Source: Lineus longissimus
Taxonomy: Eukaryota; Nemertea; Pilidiophora; Heteronemertea; Lineidae
Length of the DNA: 60,000 bases
Direction of reading: 5' to 3'
NCBI RefSeq assembly: GCF_910592395.1
Contig: NC_088319.1
Coordinates: 3,350,001 to 3,410,000 of the forward strand
In this document: positions 23,874 through 35,149 of the stretch, in pieces
How the letters are laid out: each line of letters begins with the position of its first letter
Numbering within the stretch: position 1 is the stretch's first letter
Notes under the pieces: generated by a model
The model's database searches: none
Seen by the model: only the letters and a program-made list of their open reading frames with translations
What the model was told of the DNA's origin: nothing
Made by a program: the position numbers and the translations under genes

Positions 23874-24707
23874 TATATTAGGAGTAAATTGTACTAAATT
23901 ATGCTAAATTGATTTAAATTAAACGATTTCACTAATTTCTGCCAACGTAAAAAGGGTTTTTGTTCCCTGGATGGAATGTTCTAAGTAAAAAATATATGAA
24001 AAAAATGACTTATTGATAAAGGCTAGAAAATGCTTTTACTTCGGTTGTGTACAGAAAGGACAATAGCGTGATGCATAAGACGATTTTAGCAAAATCAAGT
24101 GCCAGTCTATGTACCGAGAAGGCTATTGGTTGCCGTTGATCAGTAATCTATCATCGATGTACTAGTACTAGTTTAAAGAAACACTCATATCTTAATCTTT
24201 ACTAACAATTTGTTTGTGATAGCAACTTATTTTTTGAAAGCATCATTCCATAATTCCCTAAAATGGAAAGTTCCAAAATTACGAGCTCTCAACTTGAGTT
24301 TTACACACAGTGCATGCGATCGGACACCGCGCACTCCAGCAGGTGCCAGGCAACACGTTTGATGCGTGGGTAATGTGACTAAACAGTTCGATTGGAAAGT
24401 AATATTGGCACTCCTATTTCCATCGAAACTTATATAAATCGCGTTAAAATGCACTGGAAGCTGTACCTCAATGCACAGGCCGAATTAAGCATGGCTGCTC
24501 GAATACCATTTCAAAGTATAGAGCGTTGCTGTGGCATTTATCGATAATTGTCCAGTTCCGATTTGACCTAAATGTTTACCGGGATGTTCGACTGTGTATA
24601 CCGGTAGTCAGTGGTGATTTGTGGACTACTACTGATAGCCATGCCACATGATCAATCATCAGACCGCTTCATCATGAATCAGTACACTCTTAACAATTGA
24701 CTTTTTT

Positions 24708-24812
24708 CAGTTTTTGGAAAACTAAACGCTTATAAGGGTTTTTCAGCCAACACATATACTTCCCTCAGAGGTTTTTTAAGCTGAATGGTTTTTCGGAACC
24801 TTTACAGGGGGC
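24708..24812. repeat. AGAGGTTTTT-family repeat
   Basis: Contains AAGGGTTTTTCAGCCAACAC and CCTCAGAGGTTTTTTAAGC in the order seen at 10255-10390 and 33232-33422. ACACTCTTAACA just to the left resembles the end of the better-preserved copy. Confidence 0.5.
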
Positions 24813-24996
24813 TATAGGCGGGAGCAGGGGGTTCACATTGTAATTGGTCATCTTCAGTTGACTGGATGATTGCACAGGAAATGCACTGGATCATGTTTGG
24901 GTCAACACGGAATACATTCCTCGTACTAAAGTAGTTTCGAGGTACTGATAGATGGGAGAGGCCCCTTTTGGCGACTTTTTTGTAACTAATAAAGCT
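24806..24996 (-). mobile_element. CTATAGG-family MITE, copy b
   Basis: Starts GGGGGCTATAGGCGGGAGCAG and shares GGTCATCTTCAG, ATACATTCCTCGTAC and GGCGACTTTTTTGTAACT with the other family members. Orientation is opposite to the next two copies. Confidence 0.75.
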
Positions 24997-25374
24997 CAGC
25001 GTGGAGAACCGACATGTAGACCCAAATAACTACCCCAAAGTCAAATGCTGGCACTGGCATATCAAGCCTAGCCTTCAACATTCTAAATGCCCCACTAATT
25101 AAAAAAGGAAATTAATATGGCCTTCTCTTCACAAAAGGGCATCTTACATATTTTTAAAAACAATCATAGATTAACCTATTAATGTATTAATACTACGCTT
25201 TTTAAAGCCAGGTCAATATTGTTTGACATGAATTAATTAATTCAACGGCAGCGATGTATATAATAAAACCCTACCTCCGCTCAATAGTTGCTAGAACATG
25301 CTAAATATTGATAGTCCAGGTTGGACCAAGCCGTATCGACATGGCCGTAGCTCCTGAGTGAGCATGGGCCATTA

Positions 25375-25594
25375 TTAAAGGGACAATATAGGCAGCAGCT
25401 AGATAGGCAAGTTCAAGTTACACGAAGTCGCCATAGGGGTCTCTCACATCTGACAGTACGTCGAAATGATATGCTTGTACGAGGAATATATTTAGTGCTG
25501 AATCTGACATGACCCCTAGAGCCCTTACTGTGTATATTAGTCACCTGAAGATGGCCAAATTAGCCCCTCTGCTCCTGCCTATAGTCCGCCTCTA
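25375..25594 (+). mobile_element. CTATAGG-family MITE, copy c
   Basis: Begins TTAAAGGGACAATATAGGC and ends GCTCCTGCCTATAGTCCGCC. The ends are imperfect inverted repeats. It is similar along its length to 26523-26746. Confidence 0.85.
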
Positions 25595-26522
25595 AGAGGG
25601 AGGCTATAGGAGTGTATTACTTTAACAGCGCCTTGAAGATATAACCATCCGTACAGCTCTAAAACACCTTTTGGAGGAGAACGAAGTATCAAGATGCTGT
25701 CTTATAATCACCAGAGAAGCAAATCCGTTGTGCGATCGTCCAGTCACGGAAAAAAAAGGGTGCAACATTTCGCTGCGATACTTTTGGAAAACTAGACAGT
25801 TCGCCTACAAATGCATCTTTTCTTACAAATACCTTTTTAAACTTTCAAATTGACTGAAAAGAACGAGTTTATAACTATTCAGTTTGACTATTTTTGGTCA
25901 TATCGCGCGCTGTCCATGGTTTAATCTAACCCGCCCATTGTCCGAGAGCTGATACCCCATTGTAATGCTCAACTATCTGTTCAGGGATTAGGCTCAAGGA
26001 ACAATAGGGCCATTCTTGGGAGGATCTGAATTGTTCGAATTTGGTTCTAAGGGGCCTGTACACGTCATGTGTGACCAATAGTTGTGTCTACCAACTCGCA
26101 GCGTCGGGACTTTAATGACGCTTTTACAAGGAATATAGTTCTTCACTATAAACCAAAGACTCTTAGCTGAACACAAACTACACTTCTGAATTGAGACATT
26201 GTTTTAGTGTGGTTATGAGACGTTTGGAAACCATCGGCAAAACAGCGCTGACACAGCCCAAATGACCGTAATCTCCATATTGCGATGGCAATCGCATCAT
26301 AAACTCAATTTAGTATGCCGCCATCTTCATGGGCAGAATACACAAGTCGGTCGTTTAAAACAGGACTGCGGCGAAGAAGACGTAGCGCTGCGGGACGGGG
26401 TAGTGAACTCTCGGGAGTCGGTACGACTTGATGAAGAACCTGGCGCAATCGACCGCCAAACGAGGTACAAGTGTAGAGTCTAAAATGCCCCAAGGTGTCC
26501 GTCACTTTTGTATGGTGACGCA

Positions 26523-26746
26523 TTAAAGGGACAATATAAAGAGCAGCTAGGCAGGCCAGATAAAGTTACACAAAGCCGCCAATAGGGGTCTCTCACATCT
26601 CGACACTGTAGGTCGAAATGATTCGCGCTCTACGAGGGATATATTTAGTGCTAAGTCTGACATGACCAAGAGCCCTTACTGTGTATACTAGTCACTTGAA
26701 GATGGCCAAATTAGCCCCTCTCCTCCTGCCTATAGTCCCCATTTAA
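26523..26746 (+). mobile_element. CTATAGG-family MITE, copy d
   Basis: Begins TTAAAGGGACAATATAAAG and ends CTCCTGCCTATAGTCCCCAT plus TTAA. Same orientation as 25375-25594, about 1.15 kb downstream of it. No coding sequence. Confidence 0.85.
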
Positions 26747-27603
26747 GGCACGCTGACGGATTTAGGTGTTCTTCAGTGACCACTGACATTCAATGCAGCA
26801 GACATTAGCATCGAATTGAAGCATTTGTCCCTCGGACACTCTGTCGAGGGACATTTCAAAGCGAACTGTTACACCAGAGCAAAGGTCCACATTGCTTGAC
26901 ACGGACGTTTCACCGGTAACCTTTTTACTGCAGGGACGTTAGGAATGTGCATGAATGGATTTTACAGAGTGTTAATTAACAGATCGATAACAGAATTTTT
27001 AAATGTTTAGATTATTTAGAAGTCAAAATGGCAGGCACATTTGGAGCGAGTTCAATTTTGCTTGGACGAATCGTGCAAATAAAAATCAAACCATGGCGCA
27101 ATACGCCTGTTACAAAGCAGTATCGGTCCCAAACGAACTGAAACTCTGGGTTTGATTGAGCAGACAAATCTCTTTTGCAATGCTGTAAGGAGCTGGATGA
27201 AGTAGTTTTAAAGTGTTTGTTTAAGAGTTCACATTGGAATTACATTGGAATCCATTTCTGAGGACAGACCAGAAAATGTGCTCAAATTGACTGATAAGCA
27301 AGTCATAACGGTCTGTCCCCTCGAGTCACAGCCAAAGATTTGTGGTTTTAAAATGACTTGGCGTAGAAATGACACATCAGTCTGTTCATACAGGCGTATT
27401 GTGTATAATGATATATTCTATCTTGTTTTGCAAGATTTTATTCACGGGTCCCAACAAATTGGACAAAATCCTATTTTTAATATCTGCTGCCCATTTTTGA
27501 AAACGACTTCTAGTTAAAGTTCTAATAACAGTTTTCATTAATCGAACTATCAGTTACGAGTAACGGTTGATCATCGGCACCATTATTTGTCGAAAATTAA
27601 TAT

Positions 27604-27741
27604 GCTAAAGCAATTAGAACTTATTGAAAATGAAGTGAATGCCCATTTAAAAGCTGGTAGGATGTTCTCTGGAAAGCAAAGAACAGACTTCCACCCTTGA
27701 AATGGCATTCACTTCCTTTTGAAGCAGTTCTAATTGCTTTA
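27604..27741. mobile_element. Short inverted-repeat element, partner of 3027-3166
   Basis: Ends GCTAAAGCAATTAGAACTTA and CAGTTCTAATTGCTTTAG are good inverted repeats. GAAGTGAATGCCCATTT pairs with AATGGCATTCACTTCC inside. Better preserved than the copy at 3027-3166. Confidence 0.85.
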
Positions 27742-28030
27742 GAATTTTAGGTTATCACCGAAATTCGGGTCAATCTTAAACACCTAGTTATCTCTTAATT
27801 CTTAAAGAATAAGATGAACACACGACATGAAGATGATGCATTACTACGCTATAATGTATTGCAATGTGTTGCATCTTGTCTTGACAGTGCATAAGTGAAT
27901 AAAGCATGCAGCGCAGTTAATACATCTCCTATCGATTGCACGGTTTAATTATTCAGCCACAAGAAGGTAAATATGCAAATACCCAGGTGCAACAGCATTG
28001 ATTTCTTGTGAATTTATAATGTTGCGGTTC

Positions 28031-28415
28031 GGTGGCGCGGTTTCAGGGAGCCTCATGGCCTAGTGGTTTACACTGCTGGCCACCACGCAATAGGGCCCGG
28101 GTGGCTTTCAAGGAACTAAAATTCCTGGCTCTTCACAGTCCTTCGAATGAGACTCAAAACCGAGGTTCCTTGTACCTGGTGTCTATGCCAGGGCAAGCTA
28201 AGACTCCACCAAGTGAGAAACATGAGTAGCTTGCGTGGACTCTATCTCTCTCGCCAAGGTCGGACCACTAGGCCAATAAACCCAATTGGCGCCTAACCGT
28301 AGTGGCACGCAGGATACGCTCATCCCGCCTTGGAGGAGGATTACTCCTAGGAGAATGACCCCTCCAAGTGCAGAGCGAACGCTGAAGAAGAAGAAGAAGA
28401 AGGTGGCGCGGTTTC
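28031..28415 (+). mobile_element. tRNA-derived SINE with 14-bp target-site duplication
   Basis: The direct repeat GGTGGCGCGGTTTC occurs at 28031-28044 and exactly again at 28402-28415. Between them lies a body of about 357 bp. It starts with a tRNA-like head carrying an A-box-like TGGCCTAGTGG and a degraded B box (GGGCCCGGGTGGCTTTCA), and ends in a GAA-repeat tail. This is the structure of a SINE inserted by target-primed reverse transcription. The intact duplication shows a relatively recent insertion. Confidence 0.9.
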
Positions 28416-28912
28416 CATCCACATGAATGCTGGGATGCTCTTGGTGTATATAATACATCGCCAGGAATAAATACAAATTAAAAACGTCTAAGCATCAATA
28501 CAGCATCTTATCTAATACTGGGTTCTTAATCATGGAGCTGTAAGAAATTGCTGGCGAGTGTCCAGGCTGGATAGCTTGTTTCAGCGAAGACTCGCCGTTA
28601 GGGTATCCTTGCCCGACCCGTGACAGCGCGTTTACTCAGAGTGACCGATTGGCCGATTTTTCATCACCATTTTCTAGTCACTGGCGTTTATTGTTGCGTG
28701 TTTAATGTATCAATGTACGCGTTGCTAGATGTACACAATCATTCGGTTAGTCTAGTCCAAATAATCGACACTTTCTGATAATTGCTGTCCATATAAAACA
28801 GTTCAATGCTCACAATTTAACCATGAATCAGCTATTGGCAGGCTATGGTGGTATAAATAGGAGCATATCGTGCACAGAGGTAGTCATCATGGGTAAACAG
28901 CTGAACAAAGTA

Positions 28913-29090
28913 CAGTATAACCTCTCTATTAAGGACACCCTTGGGACTGACAAGTTCTATCCTTAATAGAAGGGCGTTCTGGTTAGAGAGGTCAAATCGA
29001 ATGGAAACAACCAATTTGGGACCAAAACAATTGTCCTTAATAGAGAGGTTGTTGTAAATAGAGAAGTGTCCGCTAAGGGAGGTCCCACTG
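28913..29090. mobile_element. 178-bp TA-flanked Tc1/mariner-superfamily MITE
   Basis: Ends CAGTATAACCTCTCTATTAA and GCTAAGGGAGGTCCCACTG are inverted repeats flanked by TA (28911-28912, 29091-29092). Related to 15779-15963 through AACCAATTTGGGACCAAAAC and the terminal repeats. No transposase. Confidence 0.85.
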
Positions 29091-30561
29091 TACATCACGG
29101 TCCTGAGAGCTAAATTAGCGGATCAAAAACCCCTTGTCAGCTATGTATCTCGTCTGTAGCAGACATATCTGTTAACAGGACTGATTTTTAATAATTTGGC
29201 AATAGGGGGCGTTTATCAGAATATTTATCTGAAACGGGTCGAAATATCATTAGTGTTCCAATTTTTCCGATTATCAAAAAAATTCCGTGGATAACTACCA
29301 GCTTAAATTTCACCATTTACCAGACTGCCCGAAATATCATATCAAAATTTTAGATTCACAATCCCCGCGCAGTATTTGATGTGACGCGGTCAAACATTGA
29401 CAAATCAGTCGTTAAAAGGCTTTAAAAATCAATGGTGGTCGTGTCTCATAATACCATAACACTGTGAAGTGTTAAGTAGAAGTGTAGTGAAGCCAAAACG
29501 TCGACTGGGTTCCCGCTCCTTTTGTGAAACCAGCGGCAGGTTTCCATACTGATACTGCTTTCATTTATGTAGCTCACAGCATTATGAACATATGCACGTC
29601 GAGCATGTGTGTGAAGAGCACTTCACTTACCACCTGCGAGATAATACAAGTATATGCCTACTCAATAACTGTACATTATAATGAACTCTGATGGTAGGCC
29701 TGCGTTACTCCGGCACACACAGCAATGCATGACGAAAACACATGCCTACATGATATCATACTATTTTACTGGGCCCCAAAATCCAATGGCTCTATGGTCG
29801 GTCATTGAGTAACGAAGCAATTGTCTTCATCTCGACAGGCAAGGTTTTTCCAGACAAAAAAATGCAGCTGCTCTTCCACATTGAACAAAGTTTCACGTCT
29901 TTTTCATGTCATGTGTGTCATTAAACGAAATGGTTGTTCGCTTTGAAATGAATTCAGTTGCTATTGTGTATTTAGCCCAGAAATATGCCGACAATGTGGG
30001 AAGCTTTCCCAATGAAAACGTCATTAAAGGAACAACTTTGGCCTGAGTTAGGTTGGGGTTTTTTTTATACAAAATGATGGCTTCCAGAAAGACCGTGACT
30101 TCTTCAAAGAGTTTACTAAAGATTCATTGATGCACTAGAACGGGTTAGCGCCATTATAGGCCTGAATGAAATTCACAAGCCATGTCCTAAACTGCCTCGC
30201 AAGACTGGCAAAATCATTATTAGAGAACGCCATTCGTGTGACACTACTAGTGGCGGCGCATGGTTGCAAGCAGGGTATTATCCCGCTGCTCTTGGTCCCA
30301 AGCGGTCCCTTAAATAAAATTGCCATTTTCGCGCCTAGCGAATTAGACCGATTGTTATACTTTCGATCCTCTGATAATAGCATTGATCATTGCCTGATAT
30401 TCAACCGTCCCTCATTGTTAAAGGGATTAGAAACATATGTGATACAAGTCTCCATTCCAATACAAACAATAAACCATATGGGTTGAGAGTACTTCGTCCG
30501 CGGTTTATTACATGCATCTGCTACTGGCCCAAGTGCAAGCATGCAGTAACAGCGGCGTTGG

Positions 30562-30752
30562 CCTGGTGTAGAAGTAGAAAATGTCTACATGGAAAAAGTG
30601 TCCGGCCCTATTGTTTCCGGACGATTGTATGTTATAATATGGTTCTATAGAGCTTAATAGAGGCTATGATCGTCAATAACTCAATTAAAGTGCATACTAG
30701 ACTTTGGTCGCTGGACATTCTATACTTGGACATTTCAAACTTCTACACCTGG
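30562..30752 (+). mobile_element. CCGGTGTAGAAG-family MITE, copy d
   Basis: Ends CCTGGTGTAGAAGTAGAAA and TTTCAAACTTCTACACCTGG are inverted repeats. The interior shares ATGGAAAAAGTGTCCGGCCC and ATATGGTTCTATAGAG with the copies at 9.4 and 10.8 kb. Confidence 0.85.
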
Positions 30753-31751
30753 TCACGGAGGACCATCGTATTTTGGCCACCTGGCGGTCAAAACAAACTT
30801 ATGGGCGTAGAAGAGAATTCTGAAACACCTTCTTCGCTATAATGTAATTCATTTGTACAATGGATTATGTATTAGCGTCTATTTTACCTTATCAATTATA
30901 ACCTTTGGGGTTGGTATTAGATGTTTCTGAGTGTTTTTTCTTATACATGTACTCTAGTTTCTCACTTCTAACGTCCAGCTAGATCTTTACATAGCGCACA
31001 TTTCTAGGCCCGTAATGGAGTAATTTTTAGGCCTTCTATTCAAGCCACTATTGCCATTGATGCTGCTGGTCAATCAATCAAGAAACTTACTTCCGTCGTG
31101 GGCCTACCAAAATGAACACATACATTGGCTTCTGCAGTGGACGTTAGGCGTGCGAAACACGAGTATTTTATCTCGGATGTATGAAGCCCGCTCTATGGAA
31201 ATGATGCGTTCAATAGTGACATCGTGAAATCTATAATAAATCCAGATCAGACTCTACATGTATATAATTGGAAGCCATGGCGCTGATAGAGAACACATCT
31301 TAACCTCGTTAAGCTAGTTAATCAGACTTATATCTAAAACGATTACTGTACCGGCATGATATATCCAAACGCAAGGAGAGGTAATAGGGTCGCCAAAACG
31401 TGTTTTCCTTGCAGATTTAGACCGATTTTTAGACTGACCGACGCCAAAGATGCGTTTTGCCCTCCGCCCCTCCACCCACCCCAGTGACCTATCTCTGCCT
31501 GATCTTAATCTATAGCTTCGTAAAGCTACCTTTAGAAATAAAAATCAATGACGAAATAAGCTTATAATTATCAAACCAAGTTAGAAAAAAGTGGCCTGAT
31601 CATTCACAAGAAGTTGGTACTTTAACCAAATGTAGTAGCAACTGTCCCTTTACCTGCTATGATATTGCTCGATGATAGATTATTGAAACCAATATTCCTC
31701 AAAATAAAAGCAGGACGCGAATTCACCGTAATGCCTTATTAATGATGACCT

Positions 31752-32152
31752 TCACTCTTAGAAATAAGAATTTCACAGGCGTTTTTAGGCGCACATGTTT
31801 TTCTTCGATGTAGGTTTTCTGAGAGACAGTTTAGTGTAAGGCAAAACCAAAAGTGTTTTTTTAGCAAAACAAACCCTTCTGGAATTTTTAATTAATACTT
31901 CATCTCTTGATGGACGCCATAACGTCAATAGAAAATGCACTTTCTAGAAAATGGAGATATACAGAAAACGAAAAATGGAAAACCTTTGTCTTGTAGGGAA
32001 AACCGCCGAAAAAATAATGTGAAGGGACAGGGGAGATTAATGTCCCGAAGGGACACCAAAGACGTGTTTTTCATGCAGATTTTGGCCAATTTTTACACTG
32101 ATCAAGTTTGCCCGTTAAAAAACCTTTCTGAAAAAACCTTTATTTCTAGGAG
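31752..32152. mobile_element. Element with CACTC(C/T)TAGAAATAA terminal repeats
   Basis: Left end CACTCTTAGAAATAAGAATTT pairs imperfectly with right end AAACCTTTATTTCTAGGAGTG. A segment inside (ACGTGTTTTTCATGCAGATTT) has a related copy near 31396, so another fragment of the family lies just upstream. It sits just before the cassette B loop exon at 32228. Confidence 0.6.
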
Positions 32153-32227
32153 TGCAGTACATTTGTATTAACAGAAAGTACCGTGTGTGTTTAAATTTTT
32201 TAAACTTTTGACTCTTTCTGCTTTCAG

Positions 32228-32320
32228 ATTACTACTCAGGGCTGTGGGACGCCTGCTTCAAAGCTAACATCACCGCGGAGTCACCATTCCCGAGCTCATG
32301 TCGACGTCTTCCAACTTACG
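32228..32320 (+). CDS. Claudin-like protein, cassette B exon 2: first extracellular loop
   Basis: This 93-nt exon, phase 1 at both ends, follows the strong acceptor CTGCTTTCAG and ends at the weaker donor TACG|GTTTCA. It encodes DYYSGLWDACFKANITAES and on to a second Cys (PSSCRRLPTY). GLW-x-x-C...C is again the claudin/PMP22 loop-1 core, and NIT is a glycosylation sequon. Spacing from the TM1-proximal Trp to the GLW Trp (10 residues) is shorter than in cassette A (16) or typical claudins. It can be read as an alternative to 20473-20583. The two differ almost completely outside the motif, so the receptor-facing surface of the two forms would differ. Confidence 0.85.
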
Positions 32321-33231
32321 GTTTCAAAAATATATATATTTTTCAAATAAAAAAATCATTCAGCATCTAGCTAAGTGCTGGTCAATTCATTTTTACCCCG
32401 TCGGCCACCGTCATGGCCTAGCGGTGTTGTCGACCTCTTGGTCGTCTGAGGGTCCGTCTGCCTGTCTGTCCATTTATCCAGACGACCCAAATACTCTAAC
32501 TTGCTCTAAGTTGCCTCAAGATTTACTATTGATATGTGGTTAGTGTGTATACGGCGCAGTTCGCTAATGAAAAATGGCTCGATCCTATTAATTCACGGTT
32601 TGACCACCAGCGGGCTTTTGCTAAAAACCGATAAATTGCAATAACTGCTCTTATATATGTTCAATTCAACTGAATATGGCAATAATTGTATGGTGACTGT
32701 ATATCTAAGGTGGATACATGATATATCACAAAGGTTTTTGCTCTGACCTAATTTTCGAGGTCACAAAAGGTCAGAGTTCATGATTGGTCCATTCACATCA
32801 AAGGACGTAAACGCTTTAACTTTGTACCATTGAAAATCGTCAAGATGTGATTCTCCGGTTTGGCTACGAGGGGGCTTTTGCTGAAAACTGAAGAATTGCA
32901 ATTGTTTCAATATACAACTCAACGGAACTAATTCCCGAGCCTACAGAATGAATTTACCTCTGAAAACGAGCACCCAATTACCATTCTGCTGGAGACGAAG
33001 CTATTACATCTATGACGAGCATGCCGATGTGTCCGCCCCGACGCGTCAATATTTGCCTCCATCCATCACCATCGCCATCAATTAAGAACAGATTGATTTG
33101 ACTACAATCCAAAATATCTGATCAGCTGATCAATAGGACCAATTAACCTATAAAACGACCAGATTTAGTATGAAAATGTAGTTTGGCCATCCATTTTATT
33201 GATTTGGTACCATAAAGATTTCTCTCATAGC

Positions 33232-33422
33232 ATAGAAACACACTCTCAAAAAAGCCATGAAAGTTTTTCGACTAACACAAATATGCTTCCCGTAGAGGTT
33301 TTTCGGTATCGATAAAAATCAAATAGTTCCTGAGATCGTAAAAACCTCTGAGGGTATTCGTGTTCGCCTAAAAACCATTAAACGTTTTTAAAAACTCAAA
33401 AACCTTTATTTGAAAGAGTGCA
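33232..33422. mobile_element. AGAGGTTTTT-family element, best-preserved copy
   Basis: Inner arms CCCGTAGAGGTTTTTCGG and AAAAACCTCTGAGGGTATTCG face each other as an imperfect inverted repeat. Outer ends ACACACTCTCAAAAAAG and CTTTATTTGAAAGAGTGCACA also roughly pair. About 190 bp, non-coding. Confidence 0.7.
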
Positions 33423-33760
33423 CATTACGACCCCCTCATTATATAAGATTTTAGACTCAAACAAATTAAACCCAGCCCATCTCTAGTTAATGAAGGAATT
33501 GATACTTCTTCATTGTCTGTATTGGTTATCTCACCAACCAAGCTGTTATAGACCTCTTACCATTACCACTGCCATCAAAACAAGGTGCAGTGCACTATAC
33601 AATTGTTTGTAATCAGCTCATTCATATTCCAAGTCACGATAATGTAAAGAAAACAATGTTATCACACATTTTGACTTGATCTATATTCTTTTAGAATAGA
33701 TAGGAGCAGGCTTTCTCGAACCATAACACGTTTTTAAAAGAAGACATTGCCTATTCCACC

Positions 33761-33904
33761 AGTGAGGTTTCGCAACCACTCAGTTAGGCCCTACGACGAC
33801 GTTTATCTATTGTGTGAGTTCACCCGAATTCTATTGTGTGAGTTCACCCGAACAATAGATAAACGTCGTCGTAGGGCCTAACCGGATGGTTGCGAAACCT
33901 CACT
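33761..33904. mobile_element. 144-bp near-perfect foldback element
   Basis: Left arm AGTGAGGTTTCGCAACCA and the following GTTAGGCCCTACGACGACG are complemented by CGTCGTCGTAGGGCCTAAC and TGGTTGCGAAACCTCACT. The stem is about 60 bp. The loop side carries TCTATTGTGTGAGTTCACCC twice in tandem. This looks like a young MITE. Confidence 0.9.
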
Positions 33905-34090
33905 TATAGCTTTGAAGGAATACTTGAAACTATCCAGTTCGGTGAAGCTGTCCAGTTCGGTATCAATTCCTTAATATTATAGATGTAACATTGTCAGTAA
34001 TACGTCTATGATGTATGAGCTGTCCTCCTGCAGAGACATGGTAACTACTAGAAAAATAACCATTAATGATATCATAACATTTCTTTTCAG

Positions 34091-34240
34091 GATGGCAAAA
34101 CGGTATCATAGGGCTTCTGTTGTTTTCTGCTGGAGTTGGATTCCTGGCGACCATATTGTCAATATGCGGCCTATGTGTTAACAACTTGCCCAAGAAACTT
34201 TATTACTACCATTCAGCGGGAGAGATATTCTTCGTCTGTG
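34091..34240 (+). CDS. Claudin-like protein, shared exon 3: TM2 and start of TM3
   Basis: This 150-nt exon has acceptor TCTTTTCAG and donor TGTG|GTAAGG, phase 1 at both ends. It encodes GWQNGIIGLLLFSAGVGFLA continuing to TM2's end, a short basic cytoplasmic turn (NNLPKK) and the start of TM3 (YYYHSAGEIFFVC). In the 215-aa B form TM2 is about residues 100-125 and TM3 begins near 136. It is the only TM2-TM3 exon in the window, so it is the presumed common acceptor for both cassettes. Confidence 0.85.
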
Positions 34241-34490
34241 GTAAGGAACTATAGTCAGCTTCATTCAGAAGATGATGCGATATGTGATACATCACATCAA
34301 AAGGGGTATTAAGTGGCATTTGGAGCTAGTTATCCAGATTCATGTATTCATAATGCTGAAGACATCAGCTACATTTTGATACTAGCCTTAATCATTGCTG
34401 TATGTGTAACAGAGCCTTGCCGGCGTGAACCAGATAACTGAGCTAAAAGGATATTTCGTTAGGAAATACTGATCCAAAGGGTAAGGGAAA

Positions 34491-34555
34491 ATCCCTAGCT
34501 CAGTCGGTAGGGTTATGGCCTTATACGCCAGAGGATCCGGGCCTTGGCGTTTCCT
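34491..34555 (+). mobile_element. tRNA-like SINE head fragment
   Basis: ATCCCTAGCTCAGTCGGTAGG matches the D-arm/A-box of a tRNA. A degraded B box (GGGCCTTGGCGTTTCC) follows at roughly the right distance. No acceptor-stem pairing was found, so this is a SINE remnant and not a working tRNA gene. Confidence 0.6.
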
Positions 34556-34793
34556 CTGTTACATATGTCTTTTAGTGCCTGGGGTATTCTTTTTAAGTCT
34601 GTTCGGAGAAAAAAAGCCCGATTTCAAGAGATTGTTTTGAGACAATCCGGGTTTTTTACAATGCGTTTGCCGTTTTCTCTTGGGAGGATTTCAAATGAAT
34701 AATATCGCGTAAATACGTCCTTAAAATATAATTGATCATTTGACCATTGTGTTGACAGATATACAAATATTATGAATACCAAGTTTCAGCAAA

Positions 34794-35041
34794 TAGACAA
34801 ACTGCGAAAATAAATTTCGGCCATTTTGAAAAGGCCCTTTTTACAGGCAACGTACGTTTACCAAGGCATTATTTGCTTATTCAAGCAATTTACTTGTCAA
34901 TGTCTTCCAATGTTCATGATACTTTGAATGATTTTGGTGATTATTTGATTTAAAACATGACTTTTTATGTCATGGTAAACTCACGCTGCCTGTGAAAAGG
35001 CCTTTTCAATATGGCGGAAAGTTATTTTCGCAAACCGTCTA
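34794..35041. mobile_element. 248-bp foldback element
   Basis: Left arm TAGACAAACTGCGAAAATAA, then TTTCGGCCATTTTGAAAAGG. Right arm CCTTTTCAATATGGCGGAAA, then TTATTTTCGCAAACCGTCTA. Arms are about 55 bp and imperfect, and the element starts and ends with TAGAC/GTCTA. The middle is AT-rich and non-coding. Confidence 0.8.
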
Positions 35042-35149
35042 TTCGTTCGCATAATAACTGCACTGCGGTATTATGTATAACTGCAGTTCTGTTTTCCTGG
35101 ACCACCTGTTGTAACGAACGGCGTATAAGAAAAATAAAAAAATAAATGA

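Larger units (their letters stand above)
23687..32227 (+). other. Gene 1 intron after cassette B exon 1
   Basis: Intron of about 8.5 kb between AAATG|GTAAGT and TTTCTGCTTTCAG. No further exons recognised. It carries a mariner-like MITE (23786-23873), three CTATAGG-family copies, a MITE at 27604-27741, a tRNA-SINE (28031-28415), a TA-flanked MITE (28913-29090), a CCGGTGTAGAAG-family copy (30562-30752) and a larger element at 31752-32152. Confidence 0.7.
32321..34090 (+). other. Gene 1 intron before the shared exons
   Basis: Bounded by TACG|GTTTCA and ATTTCTTTTCAG. It contains a tRNA-like SINE head fragment near 32408-32470 (CATGGCCTAGCGG A-box-like), an AGAGGTTTTT-family element and a near-perfect hairpin element at 33761-33904. 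No exon seen. Confidence 0.65.

Noticed and set aside
34491-34555. Possible tRNA gene (TAGCTCAGTCGGTAGG)
   Set aside because: The B box is degraded and no acceptor stem forms, so it is better read as a SINE head. The same applies to the tRNA-like sequences at 32408, 35373 (minus) and 40901.
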